A stretch of DNA of 64,000 nucleotides from Calothrix sp. C42_A2020_038 (lineage in GTDB: Bacteria; Cyanobacteriota; Cyanobacteriia; Cyanobacteriales; Nostocaceae): positions 57,133 to 121,132 of the forward strand of contig JACYLQ010000044.1 in assembly GCA_015272395.1 (NCBI GenBank), read 5' to 3'. Every line of letters starts with the position of its first letter. Position 1 is the first letter of the stretch. Made by a program: the position numbers and the translations under genes. Shown piece after piece: positions 20,695 through 29,790 of the stretch. The notes below the pieces were generated by a model. It was not told the DNA's origin. It worked only from the letters and a program-made list of their open reading frames with translations, and searched no databases.

Positions 20695-21894
20695 CTACAA
20701 CTCTAATCCGCTACTTTTTTTGGGTTGCTTCTGCTGCTGTTGCTGCTGTAAAGCTTGGTGCTTGTCTAATATTTGTTGTAAGGAGCGGAAATTATCCACA
20801 TCTTCTGAGTTAAGCGTTATTCCTTGTGGCGCCTTATCAACATCGAGTGGGATTTGTGCGATTTCCTCCCCTGACTTGCGCTTAACCAAAATTGTTGAAA
20901 CATCTAGTTCGAGGTCGTACTTGCTGCCCCTCAAAACTTTGTCTGGCTTTTGCATTTGCCAGAACAAACGAACAGTTGGGGCAATGGCGTTTGCGTACTT
21001 CTGTTGAGAAAGGCTGCTGGATACAGAAAGAGAAGAAGTCGAATTACTATCATCTGAATTGCTGTCAGTCGTTGAAGCAGTTGATAAATCTTTATCGACT
21101 TGATGAGTTTTAATCAATAATTCAATTTGCTGTTTATGACTTGGTTTATGCACCACACCGAGTTTTGATTGAATACCGATGTGCGTATAATCTTGTCCTA
21201 CTTGCCGTCCTTTTAAAACTTTATCGTTGTAACAATAGCTAATACCTTGCAGCTTACCAGTTCGGGTAATTCGACACTGCACGTCAATATTTTGTTCTAA
21301 CAATCTGCTGATAAAGGTTGGCATTTCTGGTTTATCGTTAGCAGCTTGTTTAATTGCATCTTGAATAAATTTTGTTTCTTCTTCCCTGGATGGATTGCCC
21401 TTCTTAGCTTCAACTTCCCAACTACTTTGTTGAGGAATCAGTTCGTACTTTTGTTCAATCTTCCTTAAAGCTTTTTGGATATTAATGTAATCCAGATAAT
21501 CGTTTTTACATTTACCTTGAAAATCAACCCGATTGACTATTAAATGCAGGTGCGGTCTGATTTCATCCGTATTTAAGAGTTTAGCATCGGTGTGTAATGC
21601 TAATAAATATTGATGGTTATTATCATCAAATGCTAATTCCTTACGTAAATCCGAAGCTATATCAATATATTCTTCTTCTGTGAGTTTTCTATCACTTGGA
21701 TGGAAATTAATACTAGCATGGAATACAGGCACTTGTACGTAATTATTTTTTTTGACAAAGTATTCAAACTCGCTAGCTAGTTGAGCGGGGTCATACCCTG
21801 CCATATTGGTGTCTAATAAATAAGCACCATCTTTAAAAGCAGCATACTTAATAGTTCCATAGGCGTTACCACCTTTATTTAAGTTAGCTATCAT
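20695..21894 (-). CDS. mobA: relaxase / mobilization nuclease (MobA-like)
   Basis: N-terminal relaxase fold with 'RPHLHLIVNRVDFQGK' histidine motif; overlaps mobC-like gene; Q-rich C-terminus. Confidence 0.85.
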   Translation of the reverse strand: MIANLNKGGNAYGTIKYAAFKDGAYLLDTNMAGYDPAQLASEFEYFVKKNNYVQVPVFHASINFHPSDRKLTEEEYIDIASDLRKELAFDDNNHQYLLALHTDAKLLNTDEIRPHLHLIVNRVDFQGKCKNDYLDYINIQKALRKIEQKYELIPQQSSWEVEAKKGNPSREEETKFIQDAIKQAANDKPEMPTFISRLLEQNIDVQCRITRTGKLQGISYCYNDKVLKGRQVGQDYTHIGIQSKLGVVHKPSHKQQIELLIKTHQVDKDLSTASTTDSNSDDSNSTSSLSVSSSLSQQKYANAIAPTVRLFWQMQKPDKVLRGSKYDLELDVSTILVKRKSGEEIAQIPLDVDKAPQGITLNSEDVDNFRSLQQILDKHQALQQQQQQKQPKKSSGLEL

Positions 21895-22300
21895 GTGCGG
21901 ATATATCGGATAAACCTAATAATTGTAATTGTACCTCTTTGATTTGAGACTGCAACTCTTTAATTAAAGCAGTCGGATTATCTGTAATTGGTAGCCCAAT
22001 TTTTACTGCTTCATTCATTCTACGGGTAATTTGATTGAGATTAATACCTATTTTATTCAATTCAACGTAAGTTTTTTCGTTGATTAGTGGTGCTGGTAGC
22101 GTCACATAAATCTTGCCTCTCTCCACACAATCCCTAATAAATGGTGTGAGGGACTTATATCCCGCATCTGACGCGCGTTTTTGCCATTCGGACTTCTGTT
22201 CGCTGGTCAGTGGTAAGAGTATTTTAGTATCTTTCAGGGGCTTTGGTGATTGTTTGGGCGCCTTGTATACTTTTTTAGGTGTAGTTTTTGATTTCGGCAT
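21884..22300 (-). CDS. mobC: MobC-like mobilization accessory protein
   Basis: 'LTSEQKSEWQKRASDAGYKSLTPFIRDCVERG...ELNKIGINLNQITRRMNEA', RHH MobC pattern. Confidence 0.85.
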   Translation of the reverse strand: MPKSKTTPKKVYKAPKQSPKPLKDTKILLPLTSEQKSEWQKRASDAGYKSLTPFIRDCVERGKIYVTLPAPLINEKTYVELNKIGINLNQITRRMNEAVKIGLPITDNPTALIKELQSQIKEVQLQLLGLSDISAHDS

Positions 22301-22340
22301 TGCTTATCGAAGAATTGGAGTGATTGGGGGGGGATATCCA

Positions 22341-22430
22341 AAAGGGGGGCACTCCCCCCTTTGGCAAGCATTGTCGGGGCAACAATATAAAATGTAAAAC
22401 GAAAAATATATATACCCCGACATTGCTTGC
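22341..22430. promoter_or_regulatory. candidate oriT (two nested inverted repeats upstream of mobC)
   Basis: AAAGGGGGG-cact-CCCCCCTTT, and GCAAGCATTGTCGGGG (22364-22379) opposed to CCCCGACATTGCTTGC (22415-22430), 15/16 complementary. Confidence 0.55.
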
Positions 22431-22830
22431 ACCTGGGAGGGCTGCGCTCTATACGACAATTATAGTGCGGCGGCGGGACTGCGGGTAGTACTTATGTGGT
22501 GATGGCGCACGGACGGTGGACTGTGGGTATTTTTGATTGGGCAGGAGTTGGCAGTATTGATTGTGGGGTGGTTGGTGTATTTATGGCGGGTAATTGCTAT
22601 TTATTGTGTTTGAAGGGGATAATATTGAAACATCACCCATGATTTTATAGTTGTGAAGCTTTATTACTGCCAGTTATTATTTAGTATACTAGCTATTAAT
22701 CACCCATAAAATTATTTTGTGTCTGTTTTGTTTGATGAATTGAGTAATTATTATTTACCAGTTATGGTGGTTAATAGCAGTGTGTCATGCTCCCAAAAGT
22801 ATTTTATGTTGGTAAGTGAGATATTTATAA

Positions 22831-23269
22831 CCTGATTCGGGTTTATGTAACTTGATTCAGGTTGTAATGGTTTGCCCGTGATAGTTGATTCGGGTTTTGG
22901 AAACTATTGATAAACACTATATGCATTTTAAATAATGGTGTGGATGCTCCTCTGACTAAATTATTTATGTGTAAGTTGATTCATCTTACCGTCAATTTTG
23001 TAATGATATTTGATTTTGGTTTGGTACTTTGGTTGGGTTATATCCGATTCAGGTTAAAACACTCTACCGCATCAAGAGCGTATATTTATTGGTATATGCT
23101 TTTAGGTAGGTTACTACTTATGAGGGGTTACTGCGCGCTCGGAGTTCTTGATTGACCCGCTTAAAGTTTGTATGTTGTGGGTGGTTGCTGATAAGTAATA
23201 CCTCGAAGCGTAAATAATTTTTACATTATCTTTACAGAAAGACTTGCCCCAGTATAGTTGATTCACGTT
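22831..23269. repeat. six dispersed iteron-like repeats, consensus GTTGATTCRGGTT
   Basis: Copies near 22831, 22851, 22884, 22975, 23043, 23257, directly upstream of the 23301 ORF. Confidence 0.65.
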
Positions 23270-23300
23270 ATAAGAGATATATAGTTAATTAGTTATAATT

Positions 23301-24197
23301 ATGCTGGTTTCGTATGATAAACCCAAGGGCGGGAAGGGTAAAGCTGCTAAATTCCCCACTATGATGTGGCGTATACCTATTGGTATAAAGTTTGCTATTG
23401 AAGATTTGGCTGCACTTTACCGTCAAGAGAAGTGGGACGGTAATCTTGCTAATTTAAATTATGGTTTGATTACTGGGATTGAAGGTACTAATATTTCCGC
23501 GTTGGTCTTGAATTTGATTAATTATATTAAGAGACAATCAAATTGGTTTGAGTCGATTGCACCATCAGTCAGGGACGAGTTTGTCAAGGAAGTATCCCGT
23601 GTGCTGGGTGAGGCTAAACCCGATTCAAGTAATGAGATTGTGGTTAACCTTCAGTCAGAGTTGAGACAGTCTTATTTAGAGATTGAGCGATTAAAGCAGC
23701 AGCTTAGTAATGTGCCGAAGCATTATAAGGTTGTTTATGATGAAGAGAGTTTTAAAAAAATACAAACAACTGTTGCTAGTAAGGAAGCTGATATTGAGAA
23801 ATTAAAAGCTGAAAATTATAGATTGGTTAATGAAAACCAGGAGTATAGCGTTCAAGTTAATAACAATAAAAAAGAATTGGATAGTTTGAAGCAAGGTAAC
23901 TCAGGTTTAATGGCATCATTTTTAGAGTTGAAAGAAGACTACGCGCGTTTGAAAGTGGAGAAAAACTGGCTCTTTAAAATGTATACGATTCTTTCGGAAG
24001 CTACAAAGTTTCCGGCACAAAGAGGAGGAGCTATCAAACGAACTATCGAATTTTCTGTTGAAATAGCAACTGGGAAATATACCCCAGAAAGTGTGGATGA
24101 AGGATTTCGTTATATTAAAAAATCGATTACAGCATCTGGCGATAAACCTTTTCAAAATCTACTACTTAAAAAAGCATTTACGGTGCTGAAAGAGTAA
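23301..24197 (+). CDS. hypothetical coiled-coil plasmid protein
   Basis: 298-aa ORF with heptad-rich centre; N-terminal 'RIPIGIKFAIEDLAALYRQ' echoes 'RVPTKLIPAVRELSRLHRQ' of the 26110 protein. Confidence 0.75.
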   Translation: MLVSYDKPKGGKGKAAKFPTMMWRIPIGIKFAIEDLAALYRQEKWDGNLANLNYGLITGIEGTNISALVLNLINYIKRQSNWFESIAPSVRDEFVKEVSRVLGEAKPDSSNEIVVNLQSELRQSYLEIERLKQQLSNVPKHYKVVYDEESFKKIQTTVASKEADIEKLKAENYRLVNENQEYSVQVNNNKKELDSLKQGNSGLMASFLELKEDYARLKVEKNWLFKMYTILSEATKFPAQRGGAIKRTIEFSVEIATGKYTPESVDEGFRYIKKSITASGDKPFQNLLLKKAFTVLKE

Positions 24198-24793
24198 CTA
24201 CCTACCAATTGTAAGGATATTTTTGTTTGCTAAACTACACGATTGCGGTTATTTATCGCGCCAAAACTTCGGCGTGAAGACTATTATGTTTAGATACGAA
24301 TCTTGCTGCAAGATAAATAGAAAACCACTGGTTGTAAAATAATTATATATTGTCATAAAGTCGGGCGTTGCTAATAACTTTTGTTTAGATACAACAATTA
24401 TTTATTATGCCGTATTAATAGTGTAATGATTATATGTAGATTAAGCGAGTGGTGCCCGAAACTGTTATGGAGGTTCTGGAGCGGCGCCTTTCCCAGTAGG
24501 GAATTGGTAGGTAGGGATTTTTTGTCCACCATCAAGCTAGTTGATAAAAAAACCCTACCAATTCCCTACCAATAAAATCTATGTATGAAGATATAGAAGG
24601 CAAGTTATGACACAGTGATGCTGCGACTACAACACAGTTTGTGTTGGTTGGCATGGGAAATTACAGACCAATTATTTTTTTTAAACATGGATTGAAAGAG
24701 TGGCGCCCTAAATTGTTTTTTTGGAGAGGCGAGACGAGCTTCGATTTGTCGAAATATAATTCATGACCAATTAGTGATTTTAGAGGGAGCATT

Positions 24794-24930
24794 TCGGGAC
24801 TAATCGGGAGTATTTCGGGAGTAAATCGGGAGTATTTCGGGAGTAAATCGGGAGTCACCATCATTTCTTCTTAGTACAAAAACACTTAATGGTCATGTTT
24901 TATCCCTTTTTTATCCCGATTTACTCCCGA
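24794..24930. repeat. 11-bp phased iterons TCGGGAGTAWW, six direct plus two inverted
   Basis: TCGGGA at 24794, 24804, 24815, 24826, 24837, 24848; TCCCGA at 24914 and 24925. Confidence 0.85.
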
Positions 24931-25087
24931 TTCAGATTATTGAGTATTTATACTGTAAAAATCTCTCGAAGTGTATTATACATGTAGTAAAACTGTAGTT
25001 AATTCAGATGCGGTAGCGCGCGCTCTTGTCCTGATTGAAACACTCTAAAAAGGAATAAGAGCGTTTTCTGCTGTATAGAAACTAGGG

Positions 25088-25142
25088 TTAAACCTAGGTG
25101 TCACCTAACTGTCACCTAGGTTTAACCTAACTGTCACCTTAC
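25088..25142. repeat. second 11-bp array: five units related to TGTCACCTAAC
   Basis: TTAAACCTAGG / TGTCACCTAAC / TGTCACCTAGG / TTTAACCTAAC / TGTCACCTTAC; related sequence again near 25230-25255. Confidence 0.8.
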
Positions 25143-25677
25143 TTATTATTAATGGCAGTGGCTTATGGTGATTTAAAATCAAAAAAGTGATTCGATTCGC
25201 AGTTATTGGCGGTTTTGCTTGGATTTGGTGCCACCTAGGTTTAACTAAGGTGTCACTTAAGTTGCATCAGTACATAATTGTTTTATATTTAACTTACTAT
25301 GTACTTATGACTACGATTTGTTTATCGATAAACCGTAGGAATAGATTTATATAAAAGCTCAAACCCTCGGCAAGTGTGCTATTAAAAAAACATTTCTAAA
25401 GGCGCCGGATTATTTTCGGAATATTATCAGTTTAAAGGAATAAAGTTTTCAATTGGAGACAGAATGGAGCCTAATTATAAGAAGACCTGATTGATTTTTC
25501 GGATGAATGAGCGCGTCGGTTGGCTCCAGTTGGCTCCACCCTAAAATAAAAATACTGATATCCTCAATCTGATTTTTTTAAGTATTTTTACCAAGACAAT
25601 TCCCCGCCAAAAGAAGCCAAAAAAAGACTATATAAGCTTTGTTATTAGCAAAACTGATTAAAAATTCTCGTTCTTGC

Positions 25678-25707
25678 TGTCTTATGTTGTCTTATGTTGT
25701 CTTATGT
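25678..25707. repeat. three perfect 10-bp tandem repeats TGTCTTATGT
   Basis: Direct reading of the sequence. Confidence 0.85.
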
Positions 25708-26109
25708 TGGTTTTACTCTGATTAGACGAATTTTTGTGAGTGCTGCGAGTCTAAAAAGCTTACGAAGCAATGCCTTGAGGGAGTTGCTGTGGTTGCGAAT
25801 TTATACAAGTATTATTTCAGGGGTGCGGATTTCTTTGAATTTTAAGCAATTAGCTTAAAAAATCAAATGTGTAGTATATACACAATGCCCATTATTTTAG
25901 GTCGATTCGACACTAATTAATTAAAAAAATCCTCGTGCGCTAGCCGTTCCTCAAGATGCAAGACATCGTATTATTAAAACTTATCTATATAAAGATTTGT
26001 AAAATAGCTTCGGATGAAAAAAAATGTTCGGAAAATTGTTTGTAGCTGACGCTCTTGAATATACATTAGTTATCTCCAAGTCGCAATTCGCGAATTGTTG
26101 TGTGGATGT

Positions 26110-26706
26110 TTAATTATTCGGATGGTATAGTCCGGTTTTCTCATTAAACTCCCAGCCAATACCAGAAGTATCCTTACGCTTACACCACGCGGCAAAAAGC
26201 GGTGCTGGTTGATTATCCCTTTCCCTGCGGATAGTTTCTACGCTTACCCCCAACCTTGATGCTAAACTTTCTTCGTTGATTGGCTGGATTTTAACAGCTT
26301 GTCCTTGGTAATAAGAATTATTATATGATTTATTTCGTTTTGGTTGATTATTAATATTACTTTGAAGCTGCATAATCGCCTCGGCAAAATTTGACAGTCG
26401 GGTATTTATTGAGTCTATTTTCTGCTCCAAATTATCGAGACGCTGGCTGCTCGCTGGGGAGCTACTATTACCACCGTCATTAAACTGTGATTCTAAATTA
26501 TTTAGACGTTCTTCCATCTCTAATATTGTTTGGTTCGTGCCATAATTAGGACGAGTGCCATTATCCAACGTGGTTATTAACTCATTCAAAAGGGCAAGCA
26601 CCTCGTCGGTTTTGCCTTGTCGGTGCAAACGGGACAATTCCCGAACCGCTGGAATCAGCTTCGTGGGTACACGCACCATCTCACTGGGTTTGTCAGAGTC
26701 AGGCAT
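26110..26706 (-). CDS. putative plasmid DNA-binding protein
   Basis: C-terminal HTH-like 'EESLASRLGVSVETIRRERDN'; N-terminal motif shared with 23301 ORF; coiled-coil centre. Confidence 0.7.
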   Translation of the reverse strand: MPDSDKPSEMVRVPTKLIPAVRELSRLHRQGKTDEVLALLNELITTLDNGTRPNYGTNQTILEMEERLNNLESQFNDGGNSSSPASSQRLDNLEQKIDSINTRLSNFAEAIMQLQSNINNQPKRNKSYNNSYYQGQAVKIQPINEESLASRLGVSVETIRRERDNQPAPLFAAWCKRKDTSGIGWEFNEKTGLYHPNN

Positions 26707-26822
26707 AATGATATCGCATTGCTATCAATCAGAGCGCGCTATCAAATAGATAGCATTGATATCAGCGTATCAGGAATTGGGTAGGGTACAGAGAAATATG
26801 TCGTTGTCAATGGAGCGCGCTC

Positions 26823-27788
26823 TCAACTGCCATAAGGCATATCCAGTAAATCAATTGCCCGTTTTTTAGCAGCTTCTAATCGCCTATCGTACTTAGAAGT
26901 AGTATCAATTGACGCATGACCTGCAAGTTTTTGCACTGTCACAATATCCACACCAGCATCCAATAAATTACCAATAAAAGTTCTCCTAAAATCGTGCGGT
27001 GTAAATGTATCCACTTCTGCGCGTTCTCCCAGGCGCCGCAATGCTCGCAATATCCCCTGCTCGCTCATCCGCCTGTGTATAATTTTCTGCCCCTTATCTA
27101 ACGGATAAAATAGTGGTCCCGGTTCCTTCCCCCTAATAACCAACCAATCTTGAACGACCTGCAAGCCCAGTGGTGGTAAGTACACAATTCGCTCCTTCTC
27201 CCCCTTAGCTTCCCGGATAGTTAGCGACCGACTGCGCGACTTAAAATCGCTCAAATCAAGATGCGTTATCTCACTGCGGCGCAATCCAACCGTCAAAACC
27301 GCTAGCAGTGCCGCATCTCTCGCCCCCAAATTCGAGTTATCTAGAATACAATTATCCCACAGCGCAGAAATTTCTGATGCATCGAGCGCGCGTCCTTTGA
27401 GCAAACTTTTACCCCGCACTCCAGGTATATCAGCCGCCCTAGAATACTCCTCTATGGTCATCAACCCCAACCGCCATGCTTCTTTTAGTGTCCGTCGCAA
27501 CGCACATAACATCTTATTTGCCATCGCCGGACTGTATTTTTCCATCAACACCGACCGTATTGCAGCCGTATGCTGGTATTTTAGTTTTGACCAATCAAGC
27601 GTTACTGCATCGCAGGCGCCATTGGATACGAGTAGAGCAATAGTATTGAGTGCTTCGCGCATCGTCCGTCGGGAACCAAGACCCAAAGAACGCAAATAAA
27701 CTTCAGCTGGGTGAAGAGTTAGCGGTACAGGTTGGGTTAACGCCAGCGATAATGGGGAAAAATTGGATGCGGTTGTATTTGTGGTCAC
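26823..27788 (-). CDS. tyrosine recombinase/integrase
   Basis: 'TVGLRRSEITHL', 'HDFRRTFIGNLLDAGVDIVTVQKLAGHASIDTTSKYDRR': catalytic R, HxxR, H and Y all present. Confidence 0.93.
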   Translation of the reverse strand: MTTNTTASNFSPLSLALTQPVPLTLHPAEVYLRSLGLGSRRTMREALNTIALLVSNGACDAVTLDWSKLKYQHTAAIRSVLMEKYSPAMANKMLCALRRTLKEAWRLGLMTIEEYSRAADIPGVRGKSLLKGRALDASEISALWDNCILDNSNLGARDAALLAVLTVGLRRSEITHLDLSDFKSRSRSLTIREAKGEKERIVYLPPLGLQVVQDWLVIRGKEPGPLFYPLDKGQKIIHRRMSEQGILRALRRLGERAEVDTFTPHDFRRTFIGNLLDAGVDIVTVQKLAGHASIDTTSKYDRRLEAAKKRAIDLLDMPYGS

Positions 27789-27907
27789 TTAACGCTCTTG
27801 AGCTATTCAATAGTGCTAATACATATACCCGTATAATAGATTGCGAGAAGGAGCTTTCTCTCCACCCTTTTGGCTGTTGGGGTAAAGTATACCTCAAATC
27901 TTTACTC

Positions 27908-28369
27908 TTAATGCAAGTACCGAGTCATAGCTAAAGCTCGACGTTGAATACCCGCCTCCCGACGCTCTTGTTTACGCTCGGTGGCTATGGATAATACCTG
28001 TTGCATAAATTCTTGATTTTCCATACACACTAAATACGCAGCTTCGAGAAAAGTCTCTTTACTGATATTTTCAATAGTGCATAGTGATTTCAGCCCTTTG
28101 TCCACCTTGTCGTCAACCCGTAATGTAAATGTAGCAAGTTTCGACTCAATAGTTGTTGCTACGTCGGGTTGGGGTTCTCTTGAAGGCGCCGAGTCTTCTT
28201 TACTTACCTCCTCTGAAATAGTTGGTGGCGTGCTGTTAAATTCTTCCAGTTGTTCGGTTGGTTGTGTTTTGATTACCCTTGTATCTCTAGTCGGGACGGT
28301 GGCTCGTGCCCTTTGTTTTAACAACCGACTGTTCGCGTCACTTCGCTCTGTGGACTCTTCGATAGCCAT
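27908..28369 (-). CDS. putative partition accessory protein (ParB-like position)
   Basis: Overlaps the end of parA by about 50 nt; disordered N-terminus and a compact C-terminal helical domain. Confidence 0.6.
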   Translation of the reverse strand: MAIEESTERSDANSRLLKQRARATVPTRDTRVIKTQPTEQLEEFNSTPPTISEEVSKEDSAPSREPQPDVATTIESKLATFTLRVDDKVDKGLKSLCTIENISKETFLEAAYLVCMENQEFMQQVLSIATERKQERREAGIQRRALAMTRYLH

Positions 28370-29130
28370 TTTGTCTTCAATACCTCAATAATTTTTATAA
28401 ACGGTAATTCCAAATCGGGATATCCCAATTCTTCAAGAGTTTTGCCATTATCTATAGCTTGTTTGTAGCGTTCGCTTTCCAGTATGGAAGGGACGATGAA
28501 TGCATCAACCGCTACTTCCCTCATGTCCTTAATACTGATTTCACTTCGCTTGGCTTGAGTACGTCCTACCCATTTATCACGGAAGGGAATTATCCCTAGT
28601 ATTGAACCGACAAAAGCATCGACCGATTTTAGTTCTTCTACTAATTGCAATGTACGTACCAACGAATGTAATCCTTTGGAAGAAGCTTCGGCGGGAATCA
28701 ATAATTCGTCAGCGGCGACAACCGCTGTTAAGCAAATTTGTGTTCGTTGTGGTGGGGAATCAACAATACAAACATCAAACAAGTCTTTCACTTGTTTTAA
28801 TCGCCTTGATAATGTCAGTTCACCCATTGCGGTAGACGACAAATATTCTTGAACAACTTCGAGTCCATCATCACTGGGAATTATCCACAGGTTGGAAAAA
28901 CTCGATTCATAAATGCCATCAAGTACAGTTACTTGTTTTTTGAGGACTTCGAGCAGGGTTGGTTGGTTGGGTTCAACTTCGTGTCCTAAGTAAAAAGTCA
29001 AACTTGACTGGGGGTCGGCATCAACCATTAACACTTTGTAGCCCGAACGAGCTAAAGCCAAGCCCAAGAAGAAACAACTCGTTGTCTTGCCCTGCCCACC
29101 AGCTAATGATGCAGCAGTTATTGTTAGCAC
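28318..29130 (-). CDS. parA: ParA family partition ATPase
   Basis: 'SLAGGQGKTTSCFFLGLALARSGYKVLMVDADPQSSLTFYLG', deviant Walker A-like ParA/Soj. Confidence 0.92.
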   Translation of the reverse strand: MLTITAASLAGGQGKTTSCFFLGLALARSGYKVLMVDADPQSSLTFYLGHEVEPNQPTLLEVLKKQVTVLDGIYESSFSNLWIIPSDDGLEVVQEYLSSTAMGELTLSRRLKQVKDLFDVCIVDSPPQRTQICLTAVVAADELLIPAEASSKGLHSLVRTLQLVEELKSVDAFVGSILGIIPFRDKWVGRTQAKRSEISIKDMREVAVDAFIVPSILESERYKQAIDNGKTLEELGYPDLELPFIKIIEVLKTKWLSKSPQSEVTRTVGC

Positions 29131-29139
29131 TATTTAATA

Positions 29140-29240
29140 CATGATGTAATGCAACAACAACATAATACAACAAAGTAGTAATGAAATTAATACATCATGA
29201 TATCAAGACATCATGCAACAAAGAAGTATTGCAACTTTGA
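29140..29240. promoter_or_regulatory. candidate parS/centromere-like repeats upstream of parA
   Basis: CATGATGTAATGCAACAA, TACATCATGATATCAAGACATCATGCAACAA, GAAGTATTGCAACTTTGAAGTAATGCAACAA. Confidence 0.5.
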
Positions 29241-29790
29241 AGTAATGCAACAATTAACTGAAATAATGGCGCCGCCTACTGTACGGGCAGTTGGGGCAAT
29301 TGTATTGTCGGGGCGCCTCAATACGCATCAACAGCTCGGAATCATTAAATGCAACTTTTAGGTAATGCGGTGCCTGCGGAGCGCGCGCAACAGGTTTACA
29401 CGACAAAAGACTGCGAAAAATTACATCAATATTCGTGCTATATATAGATGGTTTTTAATCAACCAATTCGGGCACTTTACCAAACCTGTTTTCGCCCGAC
29501 CGACAGGGAGGGGCGAGAACAGGTAGCGCGGCGAAGCCGCTCCCCACAACAATTATTTTTCCATTTCATTCTAGTATTGCTCCAGAGCGCTCTCTCTCTT
29601 GGGGAGTTCTTTCCTTCATGAGAGTGGTTCCAGGTGAGAGTCAATATTGTGGTGCATCCTTCCTTGGGGTAGGCGCCGGAGCGATAAAGCAACCAAAAAC
29701 GCGCTGCAGCAAAAACTTAACGCAACCAAAAACTAATGGAGCAAATAAATTCAAATGGTGGCGCCGTCCTTAAAACAGTTTGTATTTGAA

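Noticed and set aside
24661-24864. 67-aa minus-strand ORF with 'TPEILPISPEMLP' repeats
   Set aside because: The apparent peptide repeat is just the translated 11-bp iteron array.
24794-25142. CRISPR array
   Set aside because: Units are 11 bp with no unique spacers and no cas genes; these are iterons.
26823-27788. Integration at 17.6/62 kb by the encoded tyrosine recombinase
   Set aside because: The boundary repeat is 297 bp of coding primase sequence, far from the integrase, with no tRNA nearby; homologous recombination fits better.
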